From RGIG5612 sp963589005 (GTDB lineage Bacteria > Bacillota > Clostridia > Lachnospirales > Lachnospiraceae): 22,098 nucleotides of DNA. Shown one piece after another: positions 1 to 7,607 of the stretch. The stretch is taken from positions 1 to 22,098 of the forward strand of contig CAVAJR010000034.1 of NCBI GenBank assembly GCA_963589005.1, in the 5' to 3' direction. Made by a program: the position numbers and the translations under genes. How positions within the stretch are numbered: position 1 is the stretch's first letter; each line of letters begins with the position of its first letter. The notes below the pieces were generated by a model. It saw only the letters and a list, made by a program, of their open reading frames with translations, did no database searches and was not told where the DNA came from.

Positions 1-465
1 GACATACTCAATTATCATTTCAATTGTAGATTCTTCTTCATATGATATCTTAACATTATATAATTTCAATAATCCATTTACATCTATTTCCAGACTTTGA
101 GAAATATTATATGGAAGTACCTGGGTTATTTGATCAATATATTCTATAATGTCTTTATTAAGCAATAAAGTTTCTTCAACAAATGTTTCTTCAGCGTTGT
201 TGAATATATCCTGATATACTTTACTTAAAATTTTCTTATTATTACAATCAATATCATATATATTATATATGCATTCTACTGCTTTAGAAATTTTAAATTC
301 CACATCAGCATCTGACAAAATCGATGTTCCAATTGCGCCATTACACTGTTCCCACAAATCTTTTAAAATTTCTGAGCACACTGCCTGATTTTCAATTGTC
401 AGTATATTAATGCTGTTTTCCTTGAATTCCATGTCAATTTCATATTTTTTAATAACCAGTCTCAC
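1..465 (-). CDS. csn2: Csn2, type II-A CRISPR adaptation protein (N-terminal part, cut by window edge)
   Basis: The reading frame stays open for 155 codons from a GTG at 465-463 to the window edge, so the 3' end is missing. The GTG overlaps the cas2 stop (GTGA), which implies translational coupling; an internal ATG lies at codon 12. The product begins V/M-R-L-V-I-K-K-Y-E-I-D and later reads NSINILTIENQAVCSEILKDL. This resembles the Csn2 N-terminus, a short beta-rich start followed by an 'I-E-N/D' segment and helices. Csn2 proteins form a toroidal tetramer that binds free DNA ends and work with Cas1-Cas2 and Cas9 in spacer acquisition. The last-gene position after cas9-cas1-cas2 is what defines subtype II-A. 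The identity rests on position plus the N-terminal pattern; sequence divergence in this family is high. Typical Csn2 is about 220 residues, so roughly one third is missing. Confidence 0.82.
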   Translation of the reverse strand, partial: MRLVIKKYEIDMEFKENSINILTIENQAVCSEILKDLWEQCNGAIGTSILSDADVEFKISKAVECIYNIYDIDCNNKKILSKVYQDIFNNAEETFVEETLLLNKDIIEYIDQITQVLPYNISQSLEIDVNGLLKLYNVKISYEEESTIEMIIEYV

Positions 466-768
466 AGAATCACCAGCCTCTCGTCAGTACATAATATTTC
501 GTCCTTGCTTTCACCGACAATAAATTCCATTTTACTAAATTGCTTTTCTGTAACCTTTAGTGCTTGAACAAGACCATTGTCTGGACNNNNNNNNNNTTGC
601 TTCCGCAGCACTGGAATTAACAGCCAACTTGCAGTATACCGATTCCTGCATCATCAAGAAGCCGGATTTTATCAGATATTTTCTGAATTGTGTATACGTT
701 TTTCTTTCAGAAAAAGTAGTCACCGGCAAATCAAAGAACACTATGACTCTCATAAATCTATAATTCAT
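462..768 (-). CDS. cas2: Cas2, CRISPR adaptation protein (interrupted by assembly gap)
   Basis: Cas2 is the small ferredoxin-fold partner of Cas1 in the spacer integration complex. The N-terminal part (MNYRFMRVIVFFDLPVTTFS..., then FLMMQESVYCKLAVNSSAAEA) is classic type II-A Cas2, including the FDLP strand and the metal-site aspartate. After the Ns, reading straight through gives a short nonsense tail. Shifting frame gives PDNGLVQALKVTEKQF, then KMEFIVGE and finally TDERLVIL followed by a stop at 464-462, the expected Cas2 C-terminus. The true gene is therefore probably intact, and the gap length is wrong in the assembly. The gene overlaps the cas1 3' end by 11 bases, and its stop overlaps the GTG of csn2. 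Comparison with remembered family members suggests about nine or ten residues are hidden in the gap. Confidence 0.93.
587..596. other. Assembly gap (10 Ns) inside cas2
   Basis: Ten unknown bases. To keep both flanking pieces of Cas2 in one frame, the hidden length must be a multiple of three. Family length suggests about 24-30 bases, so the ten Ns are a placeholder and not a measured length. Confidence 0.97.
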
Positions 769-1624
769 AAAATTTAATCTGCGCAGGATCTGAATCGTTT
801 AATGCATCAAATACGCTTTTGCAATATATTTTAATGGCATTCGAAAGCAGTTCCTGACGCCCGCCAATAAATACTTTATCTTGCAATAATTTCAATATTG
901 TGATTTTTTCCTCGTGTTCAAATTTTTCTGGCATCATCTTTTTAACAAGTCTGTCAACAAGCGGTCTAAATGGTTCCATTAAATCTGACCCCAAATTAAA
1001 AGGATTAAACATATTATCGTGGAACAACCCAAGCTGAGTAATATAACCATTTGCTATTATTTCACGATTTACCGTTGACAGAAGAAGACTATATCCATAA
1101 TTTAAGGCGGCATTTATGCTATTCTCCGCTGTTCTCGTGAATGTCATCCCAAACAGCGCATTAAAATATACTTTTGCAGCATGACCTTCTCGGTTTGATG
1201 CATCTCCAAATTCCATCTCACTTACATACTGATTAAGTAATGCACATTCATCGCAATGAAGCTCACTTAAATGCTCAGCCTGTTTCCTGATTTTTTCAGA
1301 CACAATCTCTGTCCAAATCATACCTTTCAAATAATCCGTCCATTCTATCTGACTTCTGACTTTCATACTGGTGTCATGCGAACCATAATATGCAACCAGT
1401 TCAGATGACGGATTTCTTCTCTCATCGCAAAAAATTACTTTTACTTTTTTCTTTGTCAGCTCACTTAATAATGCTGCAGTTAATGAAACAGCCGTTGATT
1501 CTATTATCAGCATACTTATTTCGGAAATATGGATTTTCGTTGTATTTTCCTGTCTAACAACCATGAATCCCATCTGATAATCAAGTTTTGCGCTATTTGC
1601 TATTACCACCACTCTCCAGCTCAT
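758..1624 (-). CDS. cas1: Cas1, CRISPR integrase
   Basis: A 288-residue Cas1 of the II-A type, the metal-dependent integrase that inserts new spacers into the array together with Cas2. The catalytic triad is visible: E146 in NREGHAAKVYF, H202 in LGLFHDN, and E217 in GSDLMEPFRPLVD. The N-terminal beta domain starts MSWRVVVIANSAKLDY and includes VKVIFCDERRNPSSEL, as in II-A relatives. The start ATG overlaps the cas9 stop (ATGA at 1624-1621), and the 3' end overlaps the cas2 start, so cas9-cas1-cas2-csn2 is one translationally coupled operon. Length is normal and nothing appears broken. Confidence 0.97.
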   Translation of the reverse strand: MSWRVVVIANSAKLDYQMGFMVVRQENTTKIHISEISMLIIESTAVSLTAALLSELTKKKVKVIFCDERRNPSSELVAYYGSHDTSMKVRSQIEWTDYLKGMIWTEIVSEKIRKQAEHLSELHCDECALLNQYVSEMEFGDASNREGHAAKVYFNALFGMTFTRTAENSINAALNYGYSLLLSTVNREIIANGYITQLGLFHDNMFNPFNLGSDLMEPFRPLVDRLVKKMMPEKFEHEEKITILKLLQDKVFIGGRQELLSNAIKIYCKSVFDALNDSDPAQIKFYEL

Positions 1625-4600
1625 GAATTTAATAAATCCTTTGATGTGCTAAACAAGCCAGAAGCAGACTGGTTAATTAAAAGTAATTCTTTTTTCTTTG
1701 TCATATTACCACTTATTCTTATTCTACCAGCCTCCGTTGGTCCATTAATTTCTTTTATATTTACACTTTCAGTTTCAATTCCACTAATTTTAATAATCTT
1801 AATCAAAGTTTTGCACTGCTCCATGGTATCAAGTCCTGAAAAGGCTTCCTCCCCAGTCATAAGAATTTTATCCATCGGCTTCGGAGACTTATTAAATATT
1901 GTATTTTTATGCTTTTTTAATAATTTTTCATATAACATCAGGTTCTTTTCTTTTGTAATGGTATCTTTCAGCCTTATATTCTCAACAGATACTTCCAAAT
2001 CGTGGATATAATTTGTATCATCAATAGACATACATAAATTCACCGCATTATGTAATTCAATATTTTTTCGTCCATCCATACCTGTTATATACAGAAAATA
2101 TCCATCCATCTTTATCAATGAATATTTTTTTATTTTTGCTACGATTATTCTCGGATTCTCCATGTTGAGAACGTCTGTACAATAGTGCAATAAATCCTTC
2201 TCATTTTTTATTGAAGATGCATAATATGTATGTACGACATCAAATGCATTCTGTCGCTTCTTATCTGAACCATACTCTACAAAAATGAAATATGCTGGTT
2301 TAAGGCTTGTATAACCGCCATACTTTAAAACTGGAAGGCCTTTCTTTGCCGGAACGTAATTATCTTCTTTAGCTTTATCCTTTCCATACAATGTAACATT
2401 AAATAATTCACCTTTTTCTTCATAACTCAGTCTTGTCATTATTGGTGTATTTTTTGACAGCATTCTTCTAACAGTTTCATTAGTTCCTGGTTTATTTTCT
2501 CTTGGAGCCTTCCATGCACAATACCCATTTCTTGTTATATCATTAGCAAACATTTTGTTCAGGTTATAATTATTTGTATCCTTATTAAACTCATTTTTTA
2601 TATAATTCAGCGGGTTCTGCGTGAATTTTGTATAATACACATTGCCAACTACAATGTTCAGGTATGCATCCTGTGCATGATGAAATTCATTAACCAATCT
2701 ACTTTTTAAAAAATTATTTTTCAAAGTGGAATCTTTTCTGAATTCCGAAACATTCCGCCCTTTTGAATATACTATCGTCGTATCCGGCAACACTTCCTTC
2801 AAAATATCTGCCACACCTTTCATTCCTTGGCTTGTTTCAACAAGCTGCCTTGCTATAAATCCTGCTCTCTGTTCATCTGTAAAAGGTTCATTTCCGGTAA
2901 GCCTTCGATATTTTTCATTTGTTATAAGCTTTTTATCGAGAAGCATCTTCCATTGCGCCTTTATTGCAGGATTAGATCTGACCTCATTTAGGACAGGATA
3001 GTTGTCACTCTTATACGCATTAGACTCTTTTTTTACCAGGACAAGATTATTACCAATATTGTCATCTTTCACAAAATGTCTTGGGTAAATGTGATCTATA
3101 TCATAGTTACTATTCGCACTTAGTAGATTATCCAAATCAATAGATTCACCCGTATACATACATTTTCCCATTTGAGTATAATACAGATATATTTTTTTAC
3201 TCCTCAGCAATCCACTCTTATCAGCGTCTTCTATATCCTGTATCCAATTATGTTCGTCATCCTTAATATTTTTATAAAGACTTTGAAGCTGTTTCTTACG
3301 TGAATCCTTTCTTCCCTTATCTCCCTTTTGCTCGTCACTTCGTGTCATTTCTATAAATATTCTTTCAGGGACACCACCCATAATTTTTTCAATGTCCCTT
3401 ATTACCAGGATTGTCTGCCAAATTATTCTTTTAACAGGATTTGAAAAATAATAATCATCAAGATCATCATATGTCATTTCTGACAAACTGCTTAAAGAAT
3501 TATTCTGTAATCTAACCAGTTCTTCTTTGAATGTGTACTCATCACTGTTGATAAGTTCCATGAGATTACACTGAGTTTCCCATAGAGTCCTGATAATGCT
3601 TGTGATTTCACCGGTTGATTTGTCACACCCCTGCAATTCCAAGAATACTTTTGAAAACCTGCCCCAATCCCTGAACTTCATGCCTATTATTTTCTTTATC
3701 TGCTCTGGCGTAATTATATCTCCATATTTTTCTTCTATCTGTTTTCGTAGCATTCTCTTCGCATCACCAAATACAGTTGAAAGATAGATTATATCTTCTA
3801 CCATGCGTCGGCATTTATCCAGTTTAATTTCATCTCCAAATATCCCATAGAATTTTCCGTATGATGAAAGATAATGATTTAAGTCAGTATCTATTCCAGA
3901 AATCTGTGATATTTCAAATCCTCTTCCATGCAAATATTTTTCCAATTTGCTCCTTGTGACTTTTTCCCCCGATAGGAATAAGTCTCTAAAAATATCCTGT
4001 TTCAACTGAACTGTTATCCGTTCTCCAGAAATCCTAATATTGTTGATTTCATTCAGCACACAATATGCTTCATATTCCAGTGACGATCTAGGCATTGCTT
4101 TTTCACCAGCAATATATGTGCAATTACGAAGCATTCTTTCTATGAATGCCTGCGCCGTTACACTGATGTCAATTTTCTCCTCATAATTCCAAGGTAGTAC
4201 CGGTCCACTCTCTTTTCTGACTACCCAACCATTTCCGCCGTCTCTGGCGCTTTTTTCAGATACCGGGCCGATGTAATAAGGAATCTGAAATTTAAATAAC
4301 ATCAATATTTTTTCAGACACCGTTATTCCCTTTTCATCTTTTTCCGTCAAAAAAGGCAGGTATCCTTTCGCATTTTCAAGAATCTTGCTCATTTCCTTAA
4401 GATAGACCTGGTTAGGTATTACACCATTATCCGAAATAAGTTGTTTAGGCAGAAACGTTCTTTTTTCCATTTCATTAAACAAAACAGCAACATCCTCGTC
4501 AGTCTCCTTCAAACTTTCAGGTATATCTCTTTTTATTCTGGAATAAAGATTGTCAAGCCTATAATCATTTTTTCTATCGCCAACATCTCTTCTCATTTTT

Positions 4601-5691
4601 TTACCAGAATTGAAAGAATTGACATAAGCACTATAACTGCCTTTCTCTTCACTTCTGAACATATTTGTATAACTATCTTTATCTGTGTATTTTGCATAAA
4701 TTGACTTTAACAATGCAAGATCCTTTTTATGTTTTTCATAAGATCCTACTTTCGCCTCAGAAATATATTTATATTTATGATTTTGCATTATTCCAGCCAG
4801 AATGCCGTCATCATATATTTGCTTGAAGGCTACAATAACTGAATAAGCCTCATCATCAACATAATCCCTAAGAGCCAGTAATTTTTCTTCATATCCTAAA
4901 TCGTCAAAACAAATTTCGACTTTTCCCTCAGACTCAATTTCGTTAAAGATTGTTTTTAGATTTGTATTCAATCCACAGATTAATTTAGAACATTCATACG
5001 CTACCTTGTCCTTTTTTGTGATTTTCCATACTTCAATAATTTTTTCCTGCTTTGATGACCTACTTAATGATGAATCCGATAATATAGTTTGTATTTCGTC
5101 ATAACAGCCAGATTTTAAATATATCCCATATTCACTTTCCAGTATATTTACGACTGCCTCATATATTTCTTTACCACCTACTTCTGTATCATCCCCACTT
5201 ATAGTAGCATTAAGAAAATGCCCTCTGTGTTTGAACATATTTAATAATGCCAGAAATACAAGCCTGACATCGTATTTTTCCGCCTTATTTTCTATCAATT
5301 CCTTTCTCAGATGATAAATAGTTGGAAATTCTCTATAATAATCCTTATCTGAATAGTCACAATCATCAAAAATGCCGTTTGGAGACTTTACTTTATCTGA
5401 TTTATCTTCAATATATAGCCTGCTGTTTTCCAATCTTTCATAGAAATTAGGATCCACTTTTTCTATTGCATCTGCAAAAAGCGATTTCAACAATCCTATC
5501 CTAGCTTTTTCACGAGCCAATCTTCTCCTGCTTACTCTGTTCGTTCTCCTTGTAGCTGCAGTTTCAGCCCTTTGGAATTCTCTTATTCCCCAAAGGTCCC
5601 TTCCCTTTTTTCTGGCTATTTCATAATTTGTATCTGTAACTGCCCATCCAACCGAATTTGTTCCAAGGTCTAACCCCAAATAATATTTCAT
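1621..5691 (-). CDS. cas9: Cas9, type II-A RNA-guided DNA endonuclease
   Basis: A 1356-residue Cas9 that cuts both DNA strands under crRNA:tracrRNA guidance. RuvC-I is YYLGLDLGTNSVGWAV with D8. The arginine-rich bridge helix runs about 47-72 (RRTNRVSRRRLAREKAR). RuvC-II is PERIFIEMTR with E781. The HNH site is YDIDHIYPRHF with D866 and H867. RuvC-III is EFHHAQDAYLN with H1004, H1005 and D1008. All nuclease residues are present, so the enzyme looks active. The recognition lobe lies between about 75 and 720. The C-terminal PAM-interacting part has the KYGGY strand at 1123-1127 and ends INQSASGLFS (1339-1348), matching the IHQSITGLYE end of S. pyogenes Cas9. Its R1323-x-R1325 pair lies one residue off the RKR dyad of SpCas9. 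The Shine-Dalgarno before the ATG is weak. Base composition is AT-rich compared with the housekeeping genes here. Confidence 0.98.
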   Translation of the reverse strand: MKYYLGLDLGTNSVGWAVTDTNYEIARKKGRDLWGIREFQRAETAATRRTNRVSRRRLAREKARIGLLKSLFADAIEKVDPNFYERLENSRLYIEDKSDKVKSPNGIFDDCDYSDKDYYREFPTIYHLRKELIENKAEKYDVRLVFLALLNMFKHRGHFLNATISGDDTEVGGKEIYEAVVNILESEYGIYLKSGCYDEIQTILSDSSLSRSSKQEKIIEVWKITKKDKVAYECSKLICGLNTNLKTIFNEIESEGKVEICFDDLGYEEKLLALRDYVDDEAYSVIVAFKQIYDDGILAGIMQNHKYKYISEAKVGSYEKHKKDLALLKSIYAKYTDKDSYTNMFRSEEKGSYSAYVNSFNSGKKMRRDVGDRKNDYRLDNLYSRIKRDIPESLKETDEDVAVLFNEMEKRTFLPKQLISDNGVIPNQVYLKEMSKILENAKGYLPFLTEKDEKGITVSEKILMLFKFQIPYYIGPVSEKSARDGGNGWVVRKESGPVLPWNYEEKIDISVTAQAFIERMLRNCTYIAGEKAMPRSSLEYEAYCVLNEINNIRISGERITVQLKQDIFRDLFLSGEKVTRSKLEKYLHGRGFEISQISGIDTDLNHYLSSYGKFYGIFGDEIKLDKCRRMVEDIIYLSTVFGDAKRMLRKQIEEKYGDIITPEQIKKIIGMKFRDWGRFSKVFLELQGCDKSTGEITSIIRTLWETQCNLMELINSDEYTFKEELVRLQNNSLSSLSEMTYDDLDDYYFSNPVKRIIWQTILVIRDIEKIMGGVPERIFIEMTRSDEQKGDKGRKDSRKKQLQSLYKNIKDDEHNWIQDIEDADKSGLLRSKKIYLYYTQMGKCMYTGESIDLDNLLSANSNYDIDHIYPRHFVKDDNIGNNLVLVKKESNAYKSDNYPVLNEVRSNPAIKAQWKMLLDKKLITNEKYRRLTGNEPFTDEQRAGFIARQLVETSQGMKGVADILKEVLPDTTIVYSKGRNVSEFRKDSTLKNNFLKSRLVNEFHHAQDAYLNIVVGNVYYTKFTQNPLNYIKNEFNKDTNNYNLNKMFANDITRNGYCAWKAPRENKPGTNETVRRMLSKNTPIMTRLSYEEKGELFNVTLYGKDKAKEDNYVPAKKGLPVLKYGGYTSLKPAYFIFVEYGSDKKRQNAFDVVHTYYASSIKNEKDLLHYCTDVLNMENPRIIVAKIKKYSLIKMDGYFLYITGMDGRKNIELHNAVNLCMSIDDTNYIHDLEVSVENIRLKDTITKEKNLMLYEKLLKKHKNTIFNKSPKPMDKILMTGEEAFSGLDTMEQCKTLIKIIKISGIETESVNIKEINGPTEAGRIRISGNMTKKKELLLINQSASGLFSTSKDLLNS

Positions 5692-5717
5692 AATAATTCA
5701 TTCCATTCAAAACTACA

Positions 5718-5746
5718 TTGACTCACTTACTGCTTTATGCTAGATT
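5718..5746 (+). promoter_or_regulatory. tracrRNA promoter (extended -10)
   Basis: TTGACT (5718-5723), a 17-base spacer, then TGC-TAGATT (5738-5746) form a good sigma-A promoter with an extended -10 TG. It predicts a transcript start near 5752-5754, exactly before the anti-repeat of the tracrRNA. Confidence 0.7.
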
Positions 5747-5762
5747 ATCATTGAATTAACAA
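5734..5762 (-). promoter_or_regulatory. Possible cas operon promoter
   Basis: On the minus strand TTGTTA (5762-5757) and CATAAA (5739-5734) are 17 bases apart, each a 4/6 match to sigma-A boxes. A start near 5727 would give a leader of about 35 bases to cas9. It lies over the tracrRNA promoter on the other strand. The call is weak and based on spacing only. Confidence 0.35.
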
Positions 5763-5847
5763 GGCGAGTGCAAATAAGGAGTAATCCGAAATCACCGTTA
5801 AGGTCCGCATCGTGCGGGTTAAGTCGTGATTTAATCACGGCTTTTTT
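5753..5847 (+). ncRNA. tracrRNA of the type II-A CRISPR system
   Basis: About 95 nt, read away from cas9. The 5' part (tgaattaacaaggc-GAG-tgcaaat) is the presumed anti-repeat. Its internal GAG corresponds to the AAG bulge of the S. pyogenes tracrRNA. It is followed by AAGGAGTAATCCGAAATC, matching the AAGG...GTCCGTTATC nexus core of type II-A tracrRNAs, with GGA/TCC as the nexus stem. Next come a hairpin CCGCA-tcg-TGCGG and a terminator hairpin CGTGAT-tta-ATCACG, followed by six Ts (5842-5847). The RNA pairs with crRNA repeats and is held by Cas9. The repeat array is not in the window, so the pairing cannot be checked directly. The tracrRNA call rests on the nexus, terminator, promoter and position beside cas9. 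Confidence 0.88.
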
Positions 5848-6187
5848 ATTTGAATCATCGGAATATATATCAATTCAAATCCTCCGGCATGCACTTTTCT
5901 GCTACTCATTGAGATATTTGACTGCATTTCCCCCTGATGAATGCCTTTGACTTCATCATATCGCTATATCCGCTTTATTGCAATTTGAATCGGTAATTTT
6001 TACATTTTTTCATTACAAGAACTCACTTTCATTATGCATTTTTGAGTATATCCCTGCAGAAGACATAATTTTATGTTATTTCAGATTTAATGTTAAAAGC
6101 TAAATGCATTGAGAATTTCGAAATGTCATGAATCCCTATCATTAAAACAATTGTTTTTAAAAAAAGAATGAAATATCAGAATAGGCT
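5848..6187. other. Gene-free AT-rich spacer between the CRISPR locus and the vanZ-like gene
   Basis: I see no supportable gene here. It holds an 8-base inverted repeat (ATTTGAAT at 5848-5855 and ATTCAAAT at 5873-5880) just behind the tracrRNA terminator, a small palindrome ACATAATTTTATGT near 6064-6077, and a perfect 14-base palindrome AAAACAATTGTTTT at 6144-6157 that could be an operator. No CRISPR repeats or transposon ends were recognised. Confidence 0.5.
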
Positions 6188-6216
6188 TTGCAATTGCAGC
6201 TGTAAATCTGTAGTAT
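6188..6216 (+). promoter_or_regulatory. Putative promoter directly against the vanZ-like start codon
   Basis: TTGCAA (6188-6193), 17 bases, TAGTAT (6211-6216). The implied transcript start (about 6223-6224) coincides with the ATG at 6224. No Shine-Dalgarno is visible before that ATG, so the mRNA may be leaderless. Confidence 0.45.
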
Positions 6217-6223
6217 ATAACTC

Positions 6224-6805
6224 ATGAAAATACTTAAAATTATCCTGACATCGGCCACAATATTGATGATGGCTCTTATATTCTGGTTCTCTGCACAGCC
6301 AGCTGACGACTCCACCGAGATGAGTACCTCCGTAGGGCTTGCGGTGGGTCGGATCTTTGTCCCTGATTTTGATAAAAAAACCGAATCAGAACAGATATCT
6401 TATGCACAGTCCATAGATCATCCCGTTCGCAAATGCGCCCACGCTTCCGAATATGCAATATTAAGCACGCTGTGCATTTGCACACTGCTCAGTTGGACAT
6501 GTGACAAGAAACTGCAGAAAAAGAGCAACAATAAATATCGCCTTCCACCAACATCAGCAGCAAATGTTGATAAACCTGCAGCCTTAGTGACCTTCTTCGG
6601 CAAAGAAATAAAATTAAAAGCCGCAATATATATGACAGTCTGCGGCTGGCTGACTGCCACAATATATGCGGCTACAGATGAATTTCATCAGCTCTTTGTA
6701 GATGGAAGAGCCTGTCTGTTTACAGATGTGATGATTGACTCAGCGGGCGCAGCATTTGCAGCGGTAATTATATTGCTTATAATACTGAACGCTGCCCGAC
6801 GCTGA
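6224..6805 (+). CDS. VanZ-family membrane protein
   Basis: A 193-residue protein with a VanZ-like pattern. A first membrane helix (about 3-21) ends in FWFSAQPADDS, followed by HPVRKCAHASEYAILSTLC (66-84) leading into a second helix. A third helix (about 134-150) runs into the family signature TDEFHQLFVDGRACLFTDVMIDS (151-173), and a last helix spans about 174-190. VanZ of the Tn1546 cluster gives low-level teicoplanin resistance; most relatives, like this one, stand alone without van genes and their role is unknown. A hydrophilic stretch of about 38 residues (93-130) between helices two and three is longer than in minimal VanZ proteins. There is no Shine-Dalgarno before the ATG. It converges with rsmE, the two genes being 35 bases apart. 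Confidence 0.85.
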   Translation: MKILKIILTSATILMMALIFWFSAQPADDSTEMSTSVGLAVGRIFVPDFDKKTESEQISYAQSIDHPVRKCAHASEYAILSTLCICTLLSWTCDKKLQKKSNNKYRLPPTSAANVDKPAALVTFFGKEIKLKAAIYMTVCGWLTATIYAATDEFHQLFVDGRACLFTDVMIDSAGAAFAAVIILLIILNAARR

Positions 6806-6840
6806 AATATACTAATGCTTTATGCAGCATGAGCTCTTAT

Positions 6841-7593
6841 CTATTCCATATTGAACATGAGTACAGACAACAGCATCAATGGTGCTGTCTCAGTTCTTAA
6901 TATTCTTGAACCCAGAGAGATCTGTCTTGCATTTGCCCCGCCTTCCGAGGAGGTTAGGCATGCCAGCTCCACCTCGCTTTGCTCGAATCCGCCCTCCGGT
7001 CCTACAAATATTCCTACACTCATACCCGGCTTGATCGTCGAGATTATCTCCTTAGTCACCTTCATATCCTTATAATTTTCATAAGGAATGAGCACAAGAT
7101 CAAGATCTGACGCATACTTAATGGCATTCTTAAACGTCATTATATCTTCTACCTGCGGAATGATGCCACGGCGGCTCTGCTTGGCTGCGCTCTCAGCTAT
7201 CTTCTGCCAGCGCTCTATTTTACTCTTGCGTTTCTTAGGGTCATACTTAACAACGCATCTAGTTGTTTCTACCGGAATAATCTTGTACACACCCAGCTCT
7301 ACAGATTTTTGGATAATGTGTTCCAGCTTATCGGCCTTGGGCATTCCCTGAAACAGGTAAAACTTAACCGATGGTTCTGTACCCATTGCCTCTCTTGTCT
7401 CAATACTGCAATGGATCTCATTTTCCATTATCCTGCTGATGCTGCAAGTATAATCGCTGCCTGCGCCATCGCTTATCAGCAGCTGCTCTCCTTCCTTCAT
7501 CCTAAGCACATTTTTTATATGATTAACGTCCGTACCGTCTATGATTATAGAGTCTGTCAGAATATTCTCTGGTTTTACAAAAAAATGGTTCAT
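6841..7593 (-). CDS. rsmE: RsmE, 16S rRNA m3U1498 methyltransferase
   Basis: A 250-residue SPOUT-family enzyme that uses SAM to methylate N3 of U1498 in helix 44 of 16S rRNA. The N-terminal PUA-like part (about 1-70) includes DVNHIKNVLRMKEGEQ. The knotted SPOUT domain (about 75-250) carries the family signatures SAAKQSRR (135-142), FVGPEGGFEQSE (196-207) and SLGSRILRTETAPL (226-239), the last two forming the SAM-binding knot. Length is normal. It starts 14 bases after the phosphoketolase stop with only a weak AGG-type ribosome site, so it is probably co-transcribed with xfp. This pairing makes no obvious functional sense, and rsmE more usually sits beside prmA. Confidence 0.95.
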   Translation of the reverse strand: MNHFFVKPENILTDSIIIDGTDVNHIKNVLRMKEGEQLLISDGAGSDYTCSISRIMENEIHCSIETREAMGTEPSVKFYLFQGMPKADKLEHIIQKSVELGVYKIIPVETTRCVVKYDPKKRKSKIERWQKIAESAAKQSRRGIIPQVEDIMTFKNAIKYASDLDLVLIPYENYKDMKVTKEIISTIKPGMSVGIFVGPEGGFEQSEVELACLTSSEGGANARQISLGSRILRTETAPLMLLSVLMFNME

Positions 7594-7607
7594 AATTTAT
7601 ATAGCCT

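Noticed and set aside
1..6223. CRISPR repeat-spacer array or degenerate repeats inside the window
   Set aside because: No regularly spaced direct repeats of 30-40 bases were found near the cas genes. The array most likely lies left of csn2, outside the window.
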